NCBI RefSeq assembly: GCF_014195685.1
Contig: NZ_JACICF010000001.1
Coordinates: 1,373,317-1,437,316 of the forward strand
Direction of reading: 5' to 3'
Source: Sphingomicrobium lutaoense
GTDB lineage: Bacteria > Pseudomonadota > Alphaproteobacteria > Sphingomonadales > Sphingomonadaceae
Length of the DNA stretch: 64,000 nt
Position numbers and translations under genes: made by a program. Below, piece after piece: positions 38,190 to 47,927 of the stretch. Position 1 is the stretch's first letter, and each line of letters starts with the position of its first letter. The notes below the pieces were generated by a model, which worked only from the letters and a program-made list of their open reading frames with translations, made no database searches and was not told where the DNA came from.

Positions 38190-39601
38190 ACCGCACACTC
38201 CCGCGCCACTTCGACATCGTCGAACGGCAAGACTTTGTCGCCGACGATCTGCCCCTGTTCATGCCCCTTGCCCGCGAGCAGGACGATATCGCCCGCGCGC
38301 GCTTCCTTGATCGCGGCCGCAATGGCATCGCGCCGCCCGGCGATGTTGAGCGCATCGGGCGCGCCCTTCATGATCTCGGCGCGGATCGCATCGGGATCCT
38401 CGCTGCGCGGATTGTCATCGGTGACGATCACGAGATCGCTCCCTGCCGCGGCAACTTCGCCCATCGGCACCCGCTTGCCCGTGTCGCGGTCCCCGCCCGC
38501 TCCGAACAGGGTGATGAGCCGCCCTTCGACATGGGGGCGAAGCGCGGCGATCGCCGCCTCGAGCGCGTCGGGCGTATGGGCATAATCGACATAGACGGGC
38601 GCGCCCTTGCGGCTGATCACCGCCCGTTCCAACCGACCGCGCACCGGCGACAATCTCGTCATCGCCCCGAAGATCTTCTCCCAGTCGCCTCCGGTCGCCA
38701 GCGCCAGCCCCGCCGCGACGAGCACGTTGGCAGCCTGGTAGGCCCCGATCAGCGGCAGCTTCAACAACCGCTGTTCACCGTCATGCACGATGTTGAGCGC
38801 CTGCCCCAGCGGAGTCGAGCGGCGCTCGCCCAGCCGGATCGTATCCCCCCGCTCACCGACCGTGAGCAGCCGCAACCCGCGTTCCTTGACGTGCGCGATC
38901 ACTTCGTCCGAGCGCGGATCATCGGTCCACACCACCGCGGCCCCGCCATCGACCACCACATCGGTGAACAAGCGCATCTTCGCCGCGAAATAGGCGTCCA
39001 TGTCCTTGTGATAATCGAGATGGTCGCGCGAGAAATTGGTGAAGGCGCCGACCTTCACTGGCAGCCCTTCGGAGCGGTGCTGGTCAAGCCCGTGGCTCGA
39101 CGCCTCATAGGCGACATGGCTGATCCCCATCCGCCGCATCCCCGCCATGTTCGACAGGAAGGTGACGATGTCGGGGGTGGTCAGGCCGGTCTTCACCTGG
39201 TCATCGCCAGTGGTCACGCCCAACGTCCCGATCGAGGCCGAACGCTTGCCCGTCATCCGCCAGATCTGGCGCGTCATCTCGACCGTGGAAGTCTTGCCGT
39301 TGGTCCCGGTCACCGCGACGATCTCGTCGGGGTAAGGCGCATAATAACGCCCGGCGAGTTCGGCGAAGGTCGCGCGCACATTGTCGCTCTCGATGCGGAA
39401 AGCGCGGCCGGTCTCGACCCCGGGGCGCGTCACCACCGCGATCGCTCCGCGCTCCACCGCTTCTTCGATGAAATCCTCGCCGTTGAACTTGGCGCCCTGG
39501 AAGGCCCCGAAGACATTGCCCGGCACGACCTTGCGATGGTCGATCGCGAAGCCGGTGACTTTCTGGTCGCTTCCCCGGCGTACCAGGTCGCACAATTTCA
39601 A
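38186..39601 (-). CDS. murE: UDP-MurNAc-L-Ala-D-Glu:meso-diaminopimelate ligase
   Basis: MurE adds the third amino acid of the stem peptide. The 471 residues have the P-loop VTGTNGKTSTVEM near 112, YEASSHGLDQHR near 180, and the DNPRSEDP motif near 410 that selects meso-diaminopimelate. No ATG or GTG is available near the family start. I chose the TTG at 39601, which has AAGGA eight bases upstream and lies four bases after the ftsI stop. The longer ATG frame enters ftsI. Confidence 0.93.
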   Translation of the reverse strand: MKLCDLVRRGSDQKVTGFAIDHRKVVPGNVFGAFQGAKFNGEDFIEEAVERGAIAVVTRPGVETGRAFRIESDNVRATFAELAGRYYAPYPDEIVAVTGTNGKTSTVEMTRQIWRMTGKRSASIGTLGVTTGDDQVKTGLTTPDIVTFLSNMAGMRRMGISHVAYEASSHGLDQHRSEGLPVKVGAFTNFSRDHLDYHKDMDAYFAAKMRLFTDVVVDGGAAVVWTDDPRSDEVIAHVKERGLRLLTVGERGDTIRLGERRSTPLGQALNIVHDGEQRLLKLPLIGAYQAANVLVAAGLALATGGDWEKIFGAMTRLSPVRGRLERAVISRKGAPVYVDYAHTPDALEAAIAALRPHVEGRLITLFGAGGDRDTGKRVPMGEVAAAGSDLVIVTDDNPRSEDPDAIRAEIMKGAPDALNIAGRRDAIAAAIKEARAGDIVLLAGKGHEQGQIVGDKVLPFDDVEVARECAV

Positions 39602-39605
39602 AAGC

Positions 39606-41312
39606 CTAATCCTTGTTTTCGTACAAATAGGGCAGAACGCTATCCAGTTCGGGTTCGCGGGATTCGTCGGGACGAACCCCCAGCATCGGTGCGATGCGGC
39701 TGATCGTTCCGGAAACGACCGGCGCGACGTTCCACCCGGCCGTGCGGAAACCGAATGTTTCCTTGGTTCCCTTGGGTTCGTCAAGCATCACGACCGCCAC
39801 ATAGCGGGGTTCGTCCATGGGGAAAACGCCCGCGAAGCTGTTAACGACCAGCTGGCGCGAATAGCGGCCGTTCACCAGTTTCTCCGCAGTCCCGGTCTTG
39901 CCCCCGACGCGATAGCCCTTGGCCTCGGCTTTGCGCCCCGTGCCATGGGTGACCACCATCCGCAAAAGCGCGCGCATCTTGTAGCTGGTGTCCTCGGAAA
40001 AAACCCGCTCGCCCTTGGCGGCGGGATGGCCGGGCCCGACCTTGAGGATGGTCGGCTTGCGATAGAGCCCGCCATTCAGAAGCGTCGCATAGCCGGTCGC
40101 CAGATGGAGCGGCGTCACCGCAATTCCATGGCCATAGCCCACCGTCGCGGTGGCGATCTCGCTCCAGTCGCGCGGATAAAGCGTGCGCCCGCGCTCGGGC
40201 AGCTCATGGCCCAGCCGGTCGAGAAAGCCCATCTTGCGCAGATATTCTTCCTGCCGCTTGGCACCCAGCTGGAGCGCGATCTGCGCGGTCCCGACGTTGG
40301 AGCTTTCCTGCATGATCTCGGCCACCGAGCAGGCGCGCCCGAAGGGATGGGTATCGCCGATCGTGCGCTTCCCGATGGTTAGCTTCTTGGGGCAGGGATA
40401 CATTTGCGAAAAGCTCTTCACGATCCCCTCGTCCATCGCCATCGCGACGGTGAAGGGCTTGAAGGTCGATCCGAGTTCATAGACGCCAAGGCTCGCGCGG
40501 TTGAACCGCGCATCGGCCGAGCCTTCGCCCGCGACATTGGGATTGAGCTGCGGCAGGCTCGTCATCGCGAGGATTTCGCCGGTGTGGATGTCCATGATGA
40601 CGCCCGCCGCCCCGATCGCCGAATATTTCTCCATGGCGTGCGCCAGTTCGGCCTTCAACGCCTGCTGGATACGGCTCGAGATCGACAGCTGCACCGGCTC
40701 GGCGCGGCGCGAGGGATCGGTGAGCCATTCGTCGAAGGCGCGCTCGGCCCCCGCGACGCCATTGCCGTCGACATCGGTATAGCCGATCACATGGGCCGCC
40801 AGCGCGGTCTGGGGATAGAGCCGGTCAGGCTCGCGCATTAGCTGGATGCCGGGCTCGCCCAGCGCGTTGACCCGCTCGACGAGCCGCGGGCTGGCACGGC
40901 GCGAAAGATAGATGAAATTGCGGTCCGAGGAGAGCAGTTCGTAATATTGTCCCTCGTCGCGGTCGGGCATGATCTCGGCGAGCTTGCGCGCAAGGTCCAG
41001 CTTGTTGCCGATGACCTTGGGCGGCTGCACCGCGATCGACCAGGCATCGATGGTGCGGGCCAGCGCTTCGCCTTCGCGGTCGATGATGTCGCCTCGTGCC
41101 GGGACGAAGGCGCCCACGCCCGCGCGCTCGGAGGAACTGTCACCGAATGCGGCAAGCCAGCCGATCCGCCCCGCGACGAGGAGGATCGCCCCGGCAAAAA
41201 GGATCAGCACCAGCATCAGGCGCTGGTGCATCATGGCCAGGAGCTTGCGCTTCTGCCCGACCAGCCGCAGCCGCTCGGGCTTGGCGACGAGGTTGGGCAT
41301 GGGTGCGTTCAT
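39606..41312 (-). CDS. ftsI: Septal peptidoglycan transpeptidase FtsI (PBP3)
   Basis: A class B penicillin-binding protein that crosslinks septal peptidoglycan with FtsW. The 568 residues have one N-terminal membrane helix (about 30-52), a pedestal domain (PARGDIIDREGEALA near 90) and the transpeptidase domain. The active-site STFKP has Ser at about 282, SSN follows in QESSNVGTAQ, and KTGT in GGKTGTAEKLV. It overlaps ftsL by four bases. Confidence 0.97.
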   Translation of the reverse strand: MNAPMPNLVAKPERLRLVGQKRKLLAMMHQRLMLVLILFAGAILLVAGRIGWLAAFGDSSSERAGVGAFVPARGDIIDREGEALARTIDAWSIAVQPPKVIGNKLDLARKLAEIMPDRDEGQYYELLSSDRNFIYLSRRASPRLVERVNALGEPGIQLMREPDRLYPQTALAAHVIGYTDVDGNGVAGAERAFDEWLTDPSRRAEPVQLSISSRIQQALKAELAHAMEKYSAIGAAGVIMDIHTGEILAMTSLPQLNPNVAGEGSADARFNRASLGVYELGSTFKPFTVAMAMDEGIVKSFSQMYPCPKKLTIGKRTIGDTHPFGRACSVAEIMQESSNVGTAQIALQLGAKRQEEYLRKMGFLDRLGHELPERGRTLYPRDWSEIATATVGYGHGIAVTPLHLATGYATLLNGGLYRKPTILKVGPGHPAAKGERVFSEDTSYKMRALLRMVVTHGTGRKAEAKGYRVGGKTGTAEKLVNGRYSRQLVVNSFAGVFPMDEPRYVAVVMLDEPKGTKETFGFRTAGWNVAPVVSGTISRIAPMLGVRPDESREPELDSVLPYLYENKD

Positions 41313-41866
41313 CGTGCCGGGCTTGATTCCTTGGTGGAGATGAATGCCATCGGGCTGCGCTCATCCTCGCGGCCAGCGTTGGACGCTTGTTCGCGCGCTG
41401 GCAAGGGGGCAAGCGGATCGGCCGCGCTCACCTGCACCGGAGCCGGGGCGATTTTCTTGGCCCGCTTGGGCTCGACCGGCGCGGGCAGCGATGCCTGCAC
41501 CAGCAGATCTTCACGCGAAACGCTTTCCTCGGCGGGCGCGGCGGCCAGGATGACCGGCGCCTCGACCACGGGCTTCTCTTCGGGCCGCGTCAGCGTTGCC
41601 AGCTGGAAACTGCCATCGAGAAACTGTCCGGCGCGAGGCGCCGAAAGCTGGAGAAAGCGGACGTTCCACTGCTCGAGCTGGGCGAGCCGCCCGCGCGTGC
41701 CGATCTCGGTTTCCAGTTCGCGGATCTCGCGGGTAACCGCGAGGATCTCGCGCTCGACATCTTCGAGCTGCGCCCGTTCGGACGCCACCTGAAGCGATAC
41801 CAGATAACAGGACAGGGCTGCGAAAGCGACGCCGCACGCCCAGAGGATGGGACCGAAGCCTCTCAT
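41309..41866 (-). CDS. ftsL: Cell division protein FtsL-like
   Basis: FtsL forms a periplasmic coiled coil with FtsB and FtsQ and activates FtsWI. The 185 residues have a membrane helix at about 5-24 and a heptad coiled coil at about 28-62 ([19 protein letters not shown]). An unusually long Pro/Ala/Lys-rich tail makes up the rest. FtsL of E. coli has about 120 residues. The ATG at 41866 has GGGAGG and overlaps the rsmH stop. Identity rests on position and topology more than on sequence. Confidence 0.85.
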   Translation of the reverse strand: MRGFGPILWACGVAFAALSCYLVSLQVASERAQLEDVEREILAVTREIRELETEIGTRGRLAQLEQWNVRFLQLSAPRAGQFLDGSFQLATLTRPEEKPVVEAPVILAAAPAEESVSREDLLVQASLPAPVEPKRAKKIAPAPVQVSAADPLAPLPAREQASNAGREDERSPMAFISTKESSPAR

Positions 41867-42798
41867 GCTGCCTCCCTCTCGTCCCACGCGGGCGCGTCGG
41901 TGCGGACTGCCGACCGCAGCCGTGCCGAGCGCGCGCGCGGGTTCCGGGCCAATTCGTCGTCCGAAGGGCCGACGGGCTTGGCGATGTTGGTGAATGTGGG
42001 TTCAGGGCCAGGGGCCGCGACGGGACGGTGACGCGACCCCTGGGGCCGGTTCCCGCTACGATCGCGCAGGAACCGTTTGACGATCCGGTCCTCGAGACTG
42101 TGAAAGGTCACGACCGCGAGCCGGCCGCCGGGCTTGAGCATGCGTTCGGCGGCGCGCAGCCCCGCCTCCAGCTCCTCGAGCTCGGCATTGAGATAGATGC
42201 GAATGGCCTGGAAGGTGCGGGTCGCCGGATCGACCTTCATCCCCGCATGATGGCCCAGCGCGCCGCGAACCACGTCGGCGAGTTCGCCGGTGCGGCTCAA
42301 GGGGCGCGCCTTGACGATCGCGGCGGCGACGCGGCGCGCGCGCGGCTCTTCGCCATAGGTCTTGATGACCCGCGCGATCTCGGCCTCGTCGGCATGGTTG
42401 AGAAATTCGGCGGCGGTCTGGCCGGCCTGGCTCATCCGCATGTCGAGCGGCCCGTCGGCCTGGAAGGAAAAGCCGCGTTCGGGCTGGTCGATCTGCATCG
42501 AGGAGATGCCGATGTCGAGCACCACGCCGTCGACCTTGTCGCCGACCGCTTCGTCCATGCGCGAGAATTCGGTTTCGATGAGCGTGAGGCGATCCGATGG
42601 GACGCGTGCCGGCCCGGCCGCGATCGCATCCGGATCGCGGTCGAGACCGATCACCCGCCCCGCCCCCGCGGCAAGAATGGCCCGCGTGTAGCCGCCGGCC
42701 CCGAAGGTGCCGTCGACGATCACGTCGTCGGGAGTAGGGGTGAGCGCCGCGACCACCTCGTCGAGAAGCACAGGGATATGTGGTGGCCGGGCGCTCAT
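41863..42798 (-). CDS. rsmH: 16S rRNA (cytosine-1402-N4)-methyltransferase
   Basis: RsmH (MraW) methylates C1402 in 16S rRNA. The 311 residues contain the substrate-facing [13 protein letters not shown] start, the SAM-binding [14 protein letters not shown] near 29, and the [13 protein letters not shown] motif near 245. It is the second gene of the dcw cluster, with ATGA overlaps to mraZ and ftsL. Confidence 0.97.
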   Translation of the reverse strand: MSARPPHIPVLLDEVVAALTPTPDDVIVDGTFGAGGYTRAILAAGAGRVIGLDRDPDAIAAGPARVPSDRLTLIETEFSRMDEAVGDKVDGVVLDIGISSMQIDQPERGFSFQADGPLDMRMSQAGQTAAEFLNHADEAEIARVIKTYGEEPRARRVAAAIVKARPLSRTGELADVVRGALGHHAGMKVDPATRTFQAIRIYLNAELEELEAGLRAAERMLKPGGRLAVVTFHSLEDRIVKRFLRDRSGNRPQGSRHRPVAAPGPEPTFTNIAKPVGPSDDELARNPRARSARLRSAVRTDAPAWDEREAA

Positions 42799-43286
42799 TC
42801 GCTGATCCCCCGTTCTTCCATGCGGAAACGGGCGATGTCCTTCATGTCCTCGGGGATGCGGTCGTCGCCGAGGAAAATTCGGGGGTTCCAGATCTGGAAG
42901 GTCTCGCCGACGCCGATGAACAGCGCGAGGTCCTCGATAAGGCCCTTGCGGCGCATCATCGGGGGCAGGACGATCCGTCCGGATTTGTCATAGGGAACTT
43001 CCTCGGTGGCACCGAAGGCCATCATCGAGGTGCGCATATATTCGAGGTCGGAGCCGTCCGAAGTCTCGAGCTTCTCGGCCCGCCGTTCGAGCTTTTCATG
43101 CTTCAGTGCGGCATAAGCGGGATCATAGGCCGACAGCGCATCGAAAAGGTCATGTTTCGCCAGCACGATGGTGCGCGCGTCGCCGCGCCGTTCGATCACC
43201 GATCGCAGGAATGCGGGCACGGAGACACGCCCTTTGGCGTCTACCGCGTTGAGCGCGCTTCCCTGGAAAAGATGTTCGAGTGCCAC
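42795..43286 (-). CDS. mraZ: Transcriptional regulator MraZ
   Basis: MraZ is an AbrB-fold DNA-binding protein that represses the dcw operon in E. coli by binding short repeats before its own gene. The 163 residues contain two SpoVT/AbrB-like halves, [17 protein letters not shown] near residue 14 and [14 protein letters not shown] near 100. The GTG at 43286 gives the standard family length. The 18-codon upstream extension carries no family sequence. Its likely operator is the periodic repeat at 43428-43465. Confidence 0.95.
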   Translation of the reverse strand: MALEHLFQGSALNAVDAKGRVSVPAFLRSVIERRGDARTIVLAKHDLFDALSAYDPAYAALKHEKLERRAEKLETSDGSDLEYMRTSMMAFGATEEVPYDKSGRIVLPPMMRRKGLIEDLALFIGVGETFQIWNPRIFLGDDRIPEDMKDIARFRMEERGISE

Positions 43287-43427
43287 CCTGCTGCTTCCCC
43301 GAGCGGAGGCAAACCTCTCCCGTGTCCAGGCGAGCGGCATCGCCGCCCGGTCACCGGATCATCGCACCATGCAATGGGTAGCCCCGCGCTAACCCTTTGT
43401 GGGTAACGCATCTCGCTGCGGGATACA

Positions 43428-43465
43428 ATGGGATTTTATGCCATTTCATGGATTCTCATGCCACT
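43428..43465. promoter_or_regulatory. 10-bp-periodic repeats upstream of mraZ, candidate MraZ operator
   Basis: On the plus strand ATGG/ATGCC units recur every 10 bp: ATGGGAT (43428), ATGCCAT (43438), ATGGATT (43448), ATGCCAC (43458). Known MraZ sites are TGGGN units repeated every 10 bp before mraZ. Here the units alternate between TGG and TGCC forms, and the array lies about 140 bp before the mraZ start. Confidence 0.55.
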
Positions 43466-43534
43466 TCGCGGATTTCCGCGACTTTTTACGGCACGTCATG
43501 ACATGGGCGGACCCCTCCCCGATCGGGAAAAGCC

Positions 43535-43543
43535 TGTGGATAA
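43535..43543 (-). promoter_or_regulatory. DnaA box upstream of the dcw cluster
   Basis: TTATCCACA on the minus strand matches the DnaA box consensus TTATNCACA exactly. It lies about 250 bp before the mraZ start and 36 bp after the end of the lipoprotein gene at 43579. Only one clear box is present, so an origin is not suggested; DnaA-linked control of the cluster is possible. Confidence 0.55.
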
Positions 43544-43578
43544 ATCTGTTGGAAAGTGCGGTTTGCCGCCGACTCGGC

Positions 43579-44283
43579 TCATCGGGCCGAAAGCTGCGCC
43601 AGCTCGGAAAGCAGAAAGGCCAGCCCCGCATCGCCCTGGCGCTCGGCGCGCAGGAAATCGGCATCGGCGATCAGCGTCACCTGCCCCTTGCCGAGCGCGC
43701 AGGTGGCGATGAAACCATTGGCGCGCAGCGCGCATGCCTCGCCGGTCGCGGCGAAACGGCCCGGACTGCTGGTCATCACGTCGCGCCCTTCGACATCGAC
43801 GCTCACCGGCCCGTCGGCGATCGGCCCGTGCAGCACCAGCCCCCAATGACCGAGCAGCCCGGTGTCCGCGAAAAAGGGAATCGGACGGCGCCGGTCGCCC
43901 ATCGGCAGGTCGCTCGGCCAGTCGAGCCGCGGATCGGCGAGCAGCAACAGCCGCCCCCCGCCGCGCACCCAGGCGTCGAGATCGACCAGACCCTCGGCGG
44001 TCTGCACCGGCGCATGCGCCATCAGCAAAAGGTCATGCGGCGCCAGTTCGCGCGCATCGGTGGTTGCCACCGCCTGCACCTGCCATTCGCTTTGCAGCGC
44101 GCTCAGCGCGGGCGACCCCGCGCCCTCGATCGAGAATTCTTCCCCGAACATCAGCGGCAGGCTGGTCAACATCGCCAGCGGCGGCTGCCCGGCTTCGGCG
44201 GGAGGCGGCGATTCGCCATTGCCTTCCGAAGCGCAGGCCCCGAGCGCGAGCGCGGCCAGCAGGGTCATCGCGCGGCGCATCAT
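43579..44283 (-). CDS. Lipoprotein with GldG/DUF4350-like domain
   Basis: The 234 residues start with a lipoprotein signal (LLAALALGAC, Cys16) followed by a Glu/Pro-rich spacer. The rest resembles the ABC-type uncharacterised transport/GldG-like fold: LTSLPLMFG near 41, DLLLMAHAP near 84, WVRGGGRLLLLADP near 105 and VTLIADADFL near 200. Such proteins are usually membrane-anchored and lack known catalysis. The start overlaps the stop of the upstream single-helix protein, so the two are a pair. It is transcribed toward the dcw leader. Confidence 0.75.
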   Translation of the reverse strand: MMRRAMTLLAALALGACASEGNGESPPPAEAGQPPLAMLTSLPLMFGEEFSIEGAGSPALSALQSEWQVQAVATTDARELAPHDLLLMAHAPVQTAEGLVDLDAWVRGGGRLLLLADPRLDWPSDLPMGDRRRPIPFFADTGLLGHWGLVLHGPIADGPVSVDVEGRDVMTSSPGRFAATGEACALRANGFIATCALGKGQVTLIADADFLRAERQGDAGLAFLLSELAQLSAR

Positions 44284-44591
44284 TGCGGGCGGCTTTCTCC
44301 GGCCAGCTCGTCCTTCAATTCCTCGGCAACCATGTCCTCGGCCTTGGCGCCTGCCTTGGCCTCGGCCTGCGCCTCGGCGGCATCGGCGTCGACTTCGGCG
44401 GCCGACCCGGGCGCTGCCCCGATCTCGGCCAGCGGCTCGCGCGGCGACGGCGCGACCACCTCGTTGGCGACCGGCACCTCTTCCTCGGTTCCGCCGCCGA
44501 TGGCGCTGCCCAGCACCACCATGAGAAAGACCACGCCCAGCCCGGTAAGGCCGATGCGGATCCGCTGACTATGATCGGAAGCTAATGCCAT
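44280..44591 (-). CDS. Single-helix membrane protein, unknown function
   Basis: The 103 residues have a membrane helix at about 11-32 (IRIGLTGLGVVFLMVVLGSAIGG in part) and a long acidic, Ala/Glu-rich tail that may form a helix or coiled coil. No family is recognised. It overlaps the downstream lipoprotein gene by four bases and is divergent from the lipoprotein gene at 44670. Confidence 0.7.
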   Translation of the reverse strand: MALASDHSQRIRIGLTGLGVVFLMVVLGSAIGGGTEEEVPVANEVVAPSPREPLAEIGAAPGSAAEVDADAAEAQAEAKAGAKAEDMVAEELKDELAGESRPQ

Positions 44592-44669
44592 CGCCTTATC
44601 CTATCCGCTCGTCGATCCGCTTTGCAATCGGGGTTGACGAAGGATGCTGCACCCGCGAAAGGGGCGCGC

Positions 44670-45044
44670 ATGAAAAAGAATGTCCTCAGCTTCTGCATCG
44701 CTGCGACCGCCATTCTCGGCGCTTGTGGCCAGAATGACGAACCCGATGTCGTGGGCGGCCCCGCCGATCCGATGGCCAACCAGCTCGCCAATGCCGAGCC
44801 GATCGGCCCCATTCCGGTGATGGTCGGCAGCGAAGACTATCGCTGCGCCGACAACAGTCTCGTCCAGGTCGACTTCATCCAGACGGGCGAAGAAAACAGC
44901 GTCCGCGTCACCCCCGAAGGCGAAGCGGGCGTGACCGCCGTCGAAGGCGAGGAAGCCGGCACGTTCACGGGCGAAGGCGTCACCGTCAAGGGTGCCCCCT
45001 CGGATGCCAGCATCACCTACAACGGCCAGACCTGCAAACGCTGA
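44670..45044 (+). CDS. Small lipoprotein, possibly MliC-like
   Basis: The 124 residues start with a lipobox (AILGACGQ, Cys about 18). The mature part contains YRCADNSLVQVDF and ends YNGQTCKR. Two cysteines and the YxC...G/N...V pattern resemble the MliC family of C-type lysozyme inhibitors. The match is weak and the family is tentative. The ATG at 44670 follows AAAGGGG, so the 16-codon extension is rejected. An intrinsic terminator follows. Confidence 0.7.
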   Translation: MKKNVLSFCIAATAILGACGQNDEPDVVGGPADPMANQLANAEPIGPIPVMVGSEDYRCADNSLVQVDFIQTGEENSVRVTPEGEAGVTAVEGEEAGTFTGEGVTVKGAPSDASITYNGQTCKR

Positions 45045-45076
45045 GGCGTTCGCTCGTCCGATCCGAAATTCATGAG

Positions 45077-45106
45077 AGCCCCGGCCATTGCGGCCGGGGC
45101 TTTTTT
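45077..45106 (+). terminator. Intrinsic terminator after the small lipoprotein gene
   Basis: AGCCCCGGCC (45077-45086) pairs perfectly with GGCCGGGGCT (45092-45101) around a 5-base loop and runs into six T. It lies 33 bases after the stop at 45044 and abuts the end of the convergent VOC gene. Confidence 0.92.
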
Positions 45107-45567
45107 CATGCCTGCGCGGCCATCATCTCGTGCATACGCCGCTGGATCGTCTCGGTGGACAAATCCTCCTTGTGCGTGCCGATCGTCCATTCATGCCCGA
45201 ACGGATCGGTCAGGGTGCCCGACCGGTCGCCATAGAATTGATCTTCGACCGGACGCACTTCGGTGGCTCCGGCATCGACCGCCTGCCGGAAGGCCCGGTC
45301 GCAATCCTCGACATAGAGCATCATCGAGGTGCTCGTGCCGCCGCGCGACTTGGGGCCCAGCTTGCCATGGTCGGGCCATTCGTCCGACAGCATGAGATGG
45401 CTGTCGCCGATCTTCACTTCGGCATGGCCGATGCCATCCCCCATTTCGAGACGCATCACTTCCTCGGCGCCGAAAGCCCTTTTGTAGAAATCGATCGCCG
45501 CCGCGGCATCGTCGACGGTCAGATAGGGCGTTACGCTATGAAAACCTTCGGGAACGGGCTGTGCCAT
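45106..45567 (-). CDS. VOC-family (glyoxalase/PhnB-like) protein
   Basis: The 153 residues form two beta-alpha-beta-beta-beta units typical of vicinal oxygen chelate proteins of the PhnB type: [26 protein letters not shown] near residue 12 in part, and [18 protein letters not shown] near 84. [12 protein letters not shown] near 120 is a PhnB hallmark. Metal and substrate are unknown. The ATG at 45567 has a GAGAGGGAG site. It is divergent from purL. Confidence 0.88.
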   Translation of the reverse strand: MAQPVPEGFHSVTPYLTVDDAAAAIDFYKRAFGAEEVMRLEMGDGIGHAEVKIGDSHLMLSDEWPDHGKLGPKSRGGTSTSMMLYVEDCDRAFRQAVDAGATEVRPVEDQFYGDRSGTLTDPFGHEWTIGTHKEDLSTETIQRRMHEMMAAQA

Positions 45568-45689
45568 GGTGCTTCTCCCTCTCAAGGCAATCCGCCTTAT
45601 GCGCCTCGCCTCCGAGTCCCTGCAAATTTCGCCGTCCCCGCACGGTTGCGACTAGCCCCGCACCCCCCTCGGCGCTATGGACCTGCGCC

Positions 45690-47897
45690 ATGACCGAGAT
45701 CACCCCCGAAATCGTTGCCGAACACGGCCTTTCGCCCGAGGAATATGACCGGATCGTCGCTGCCATCGGCCGCGAACCCAATCTCGTCGAGTTGGGCATC
45801 TTCTCGGTGATGTGGTCGGAGCATTGCTCCTACAAATCCTCGCGCCTCCACCTCAAGAAGCTGCCCACCGAGGCGCCCTGGGTGATCTGTGGGCCGGGCG
45901 AGAATGCCGGGGTGATCGACATCGGCGACGGCCAGGCCGCCATCTTCAAGATGGAAAGCCATAACCACCCCTCCTACATCGAACCCTACCAGGGCGCGGC
46001 GACCGGCGTGGGCGGGATCCTTCGCGACGTCTTCACCATGGGCGCGCGTCCCGTCGCCAACATGAACGCGCTGCGCTTCGGGCGTCCCGACCATCCCAAG
46101 ATGCGCCACCTCATCGCGGGCGTGGTCGCGGGGATCGGCGGCTATGGCAATTGCGTGGGCGTCCCCACCGTCGGCGGCGAAACCAATTTCCACCGCGCCT
46201 ATGATGGAAACATCCTCGTCAACGCGATGACGGTGGGCGTCGCCGATGCCGACCGCATCTTCTATTCGGCGGCCACGGGCGTGGGCAATCCGATCGTCTA
46301 TGTCGGCTCGAAGACCGGCCGCGACGGCATCCACGGCGCGACCATGGCCAGCGCCGATTTCGACGAGGATAGCGAAGAGAAGCGCCCCACCGTCCAGGTC
46401 GGCGACCCCTTCACCGAAAAGCTCCTGATCGAGGCCTGCCTCGAACTGATGGCGACCGACGCGATCGTCGCGATCCAGGACATGGGCGCGGCGGGCCTCA
46501 CTTCCTCCTCGGTCGAGATGGCGACCAATGGCGGGGTCGGCATCCGCCTCGACATGGACAAGGTGCCGTGCCGCGAGGAAGGCATGACGCCCTATGAAAT
46601 GATGCTCTCGGAAAGCCAGGAGCGCATGCTAATGGTGCTGAAGCCCGGCAAGGAAGAGATGGCGAAAGCCATCTTCGAGAAATGGGAACTCGACTTCGCG
46701 GTTATCGGCGAAGTCACCGAGGGCGGCCACATGGTCCTCACCTTCGAAGGCGAGACGGTGTGCGACATCCCGCTCGGCCCGCTCGCCGACGAAGCCCCCG
46801 AATATGACCGCCCCTATGTCGAGACCCCGCGCCCCGCTCCGCTCGAGGACGAGCCCGACAGCAAGGACGTGATGGCCGATCTCGAAGCGATGATGGGCTC
46901 CCCCGCGCTCGCCAGCCGCCGCTGGATCTGGCAGCAATATGACAGCCAGGTCGGCGCGAACACCGTCCAGAAGCCCGGCGGCGATGCCGCGGTGGTGCGC
47001 GTTCATGGAACCACCAAGGCGCTTGGCATCACCACCGACTGCACGCCGCGCTACTGCTTCGCCGACCCGCGCGAAGGCGGCAAGCAGGCGATCGCCGAGA
47101 CCTACCGCAATCTCTCGGCAGTGGGCGCACGCCCGCTCGCGGTCACCAATTGCCTCAACTTCGCCAATCCGCAGCGCCCCGAGATCATGGGCCAGTTCGT
47201 CGGCTGCCTCGAAGGCATGGGCGAAGCCTGCCGCGCGCTCGACTATCCGATCGTCTCGGGCAACGTCTCGCTCTACAACGAGACCCGCCTCGACGACGGC
47301 TCGAGCATGGCGATCCTCCCCACTCCCGCGATCGGCGGCGTGGGCCTGCTCGACGATTGGGAAAAATCGGCCAGCCTCGCCTTCAAGGCCGCCGACGAAC
47401 AGATTTTCCTCGTCGGCGAAACCCCGCACCATCTCGGCCAGTCGGTGTTCCTCAAGGAAGTGCATGGCCGCGAGGAAGGCCCTCCGCCGCCCGTCGATCT
47501 CGAGCTGGAACGGCGCCATGGCGAATTCGTCCGCACCGCGATCGGCGAGGGTCTCGTCAGCGCGGTCCACGACATATCCGATGGCGGCTTGCTCGTCGCG
47601 CTCGCCGAAATGGCACTCGCGGGCGGCATGGGTGCCGATCTCCATCTCGAACGGCTCAATGCCCGCAACCGCGCGGCGATGCTCTTCGGCGAGGACCAGG
47701 CCCGCTATGTCGTCACCACCACCGATCCCGACGCCCTGCGCAAGAGCGCCAAGGAAAATGGCATAGCGCTCGAACCCCTCGGTACCACCCGCGACGATGG
47801 CCAGATCACCCTCGACGGCAACGACAGCATCGCGCTCGACCGGCTGCGCGCCGCGCATGAAGGCTTCTTTCCGACGCTGATGGAAGGCGAACTCTGA
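45690..47897 (+). CDS. purL: Phosphoribosylformylglycinamidine synthase, small PurL subunit
   Basis: PurL makes FGAM from FGAR, ATP and ammonia in purine synthesis. At 735 residues this is the short form that needs PurS and PurQ, which are not in the window. Motifs include [14 protein letters not shown] near 37, the ATP-binding KMESHNHPS near 89 and [11 protein letters not shown]-type sequence just after. A second repeat begins near 430. The ATG at 45690 gives the family start [14 protein letters not shown], and upstream codons are unrelated. Confidence 0.96.
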   Translation: MTEITPEIVAEHGLSPEEYDRIVAAIGREPNLVELGIFSVMWSEHCSYKSSRLHLKKLPTEAPWVICGPGENAGVIDIGDGQAAIFKMESHNHPSYIEPYQGAATGVGGILRDVFTMGARPVANMNALRFGRPDHPKMRHLIAGVVAGIGGYGNCVGVPTVGGETNFHRAYDGNILVNAMTVGVADADRIFYSAATGVGNPIVYVGSKTGRDGIHGATMASADFDEDSEEKRPTVQVGDPFTEKLLIEACLELMATDAIVAIQDMGAAGLTSSSVEMATNGGVGIRLDMDKVPCREEGMTPYEMMLSESQERMLMVLKPGKEEMAKAIFEKWELDFAVIGEVTEGGHMVLTFEGETVCDIPLGPLADEAPEYDRPYVETPRPAPLEDEPDSKDVMADLEAMMGSPALASRRWIWQQYDSQVGANTVQKPGGDAAVVRVHGTTKALGITTDCTPRYCFADPREGGKQAIAETYRNLSAVGARPLAVTNCLNFANPQRPEIMGQFVGCLEGMGEACRALDYPIVSGNVSLYNETRLDDGSSMAILPTPAIGGVGLLDDWEKSASLAFKAADEQIFLVGETPHHLGQSVFLKEVHGREEGPPPPVDLELERRHGEFVRTAIGEGLVSAVHDISDGGLLVALAEMALAGGMGADLHLERLNARNRAAMLFGEDQARYVVTTTDPDALRKSAKENGIALEPLGTTRDDGQITLDGNDSIALDRLRAAHEGFFPTLMEGEL

Positions 47898-47927
47898 CAC
47901 CCCTTCCGGGGCGCTGCATCTTAATTA

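Noticed and set aside
43467-43480. Palindrome CGCGGATTTCCGCG followed by a T-rich stretch as a terminator
   Set aside because: The loop would be only two bases and there is no plus-strand gene before it; a protein site cannot be excluded.
43287-43578. Possible replication origin because of the DnaA box
   Set aside because: Only one good box and no AT-rich unwinding region or other boxes nearby.
43439-44568. Plus-strand frame starting in the mraZ leader with repeated ATG
   Set aside because: The ATG codons come from the 10-bp periodic repeat; the frame is antisense to two minus-strand genes with good starts.
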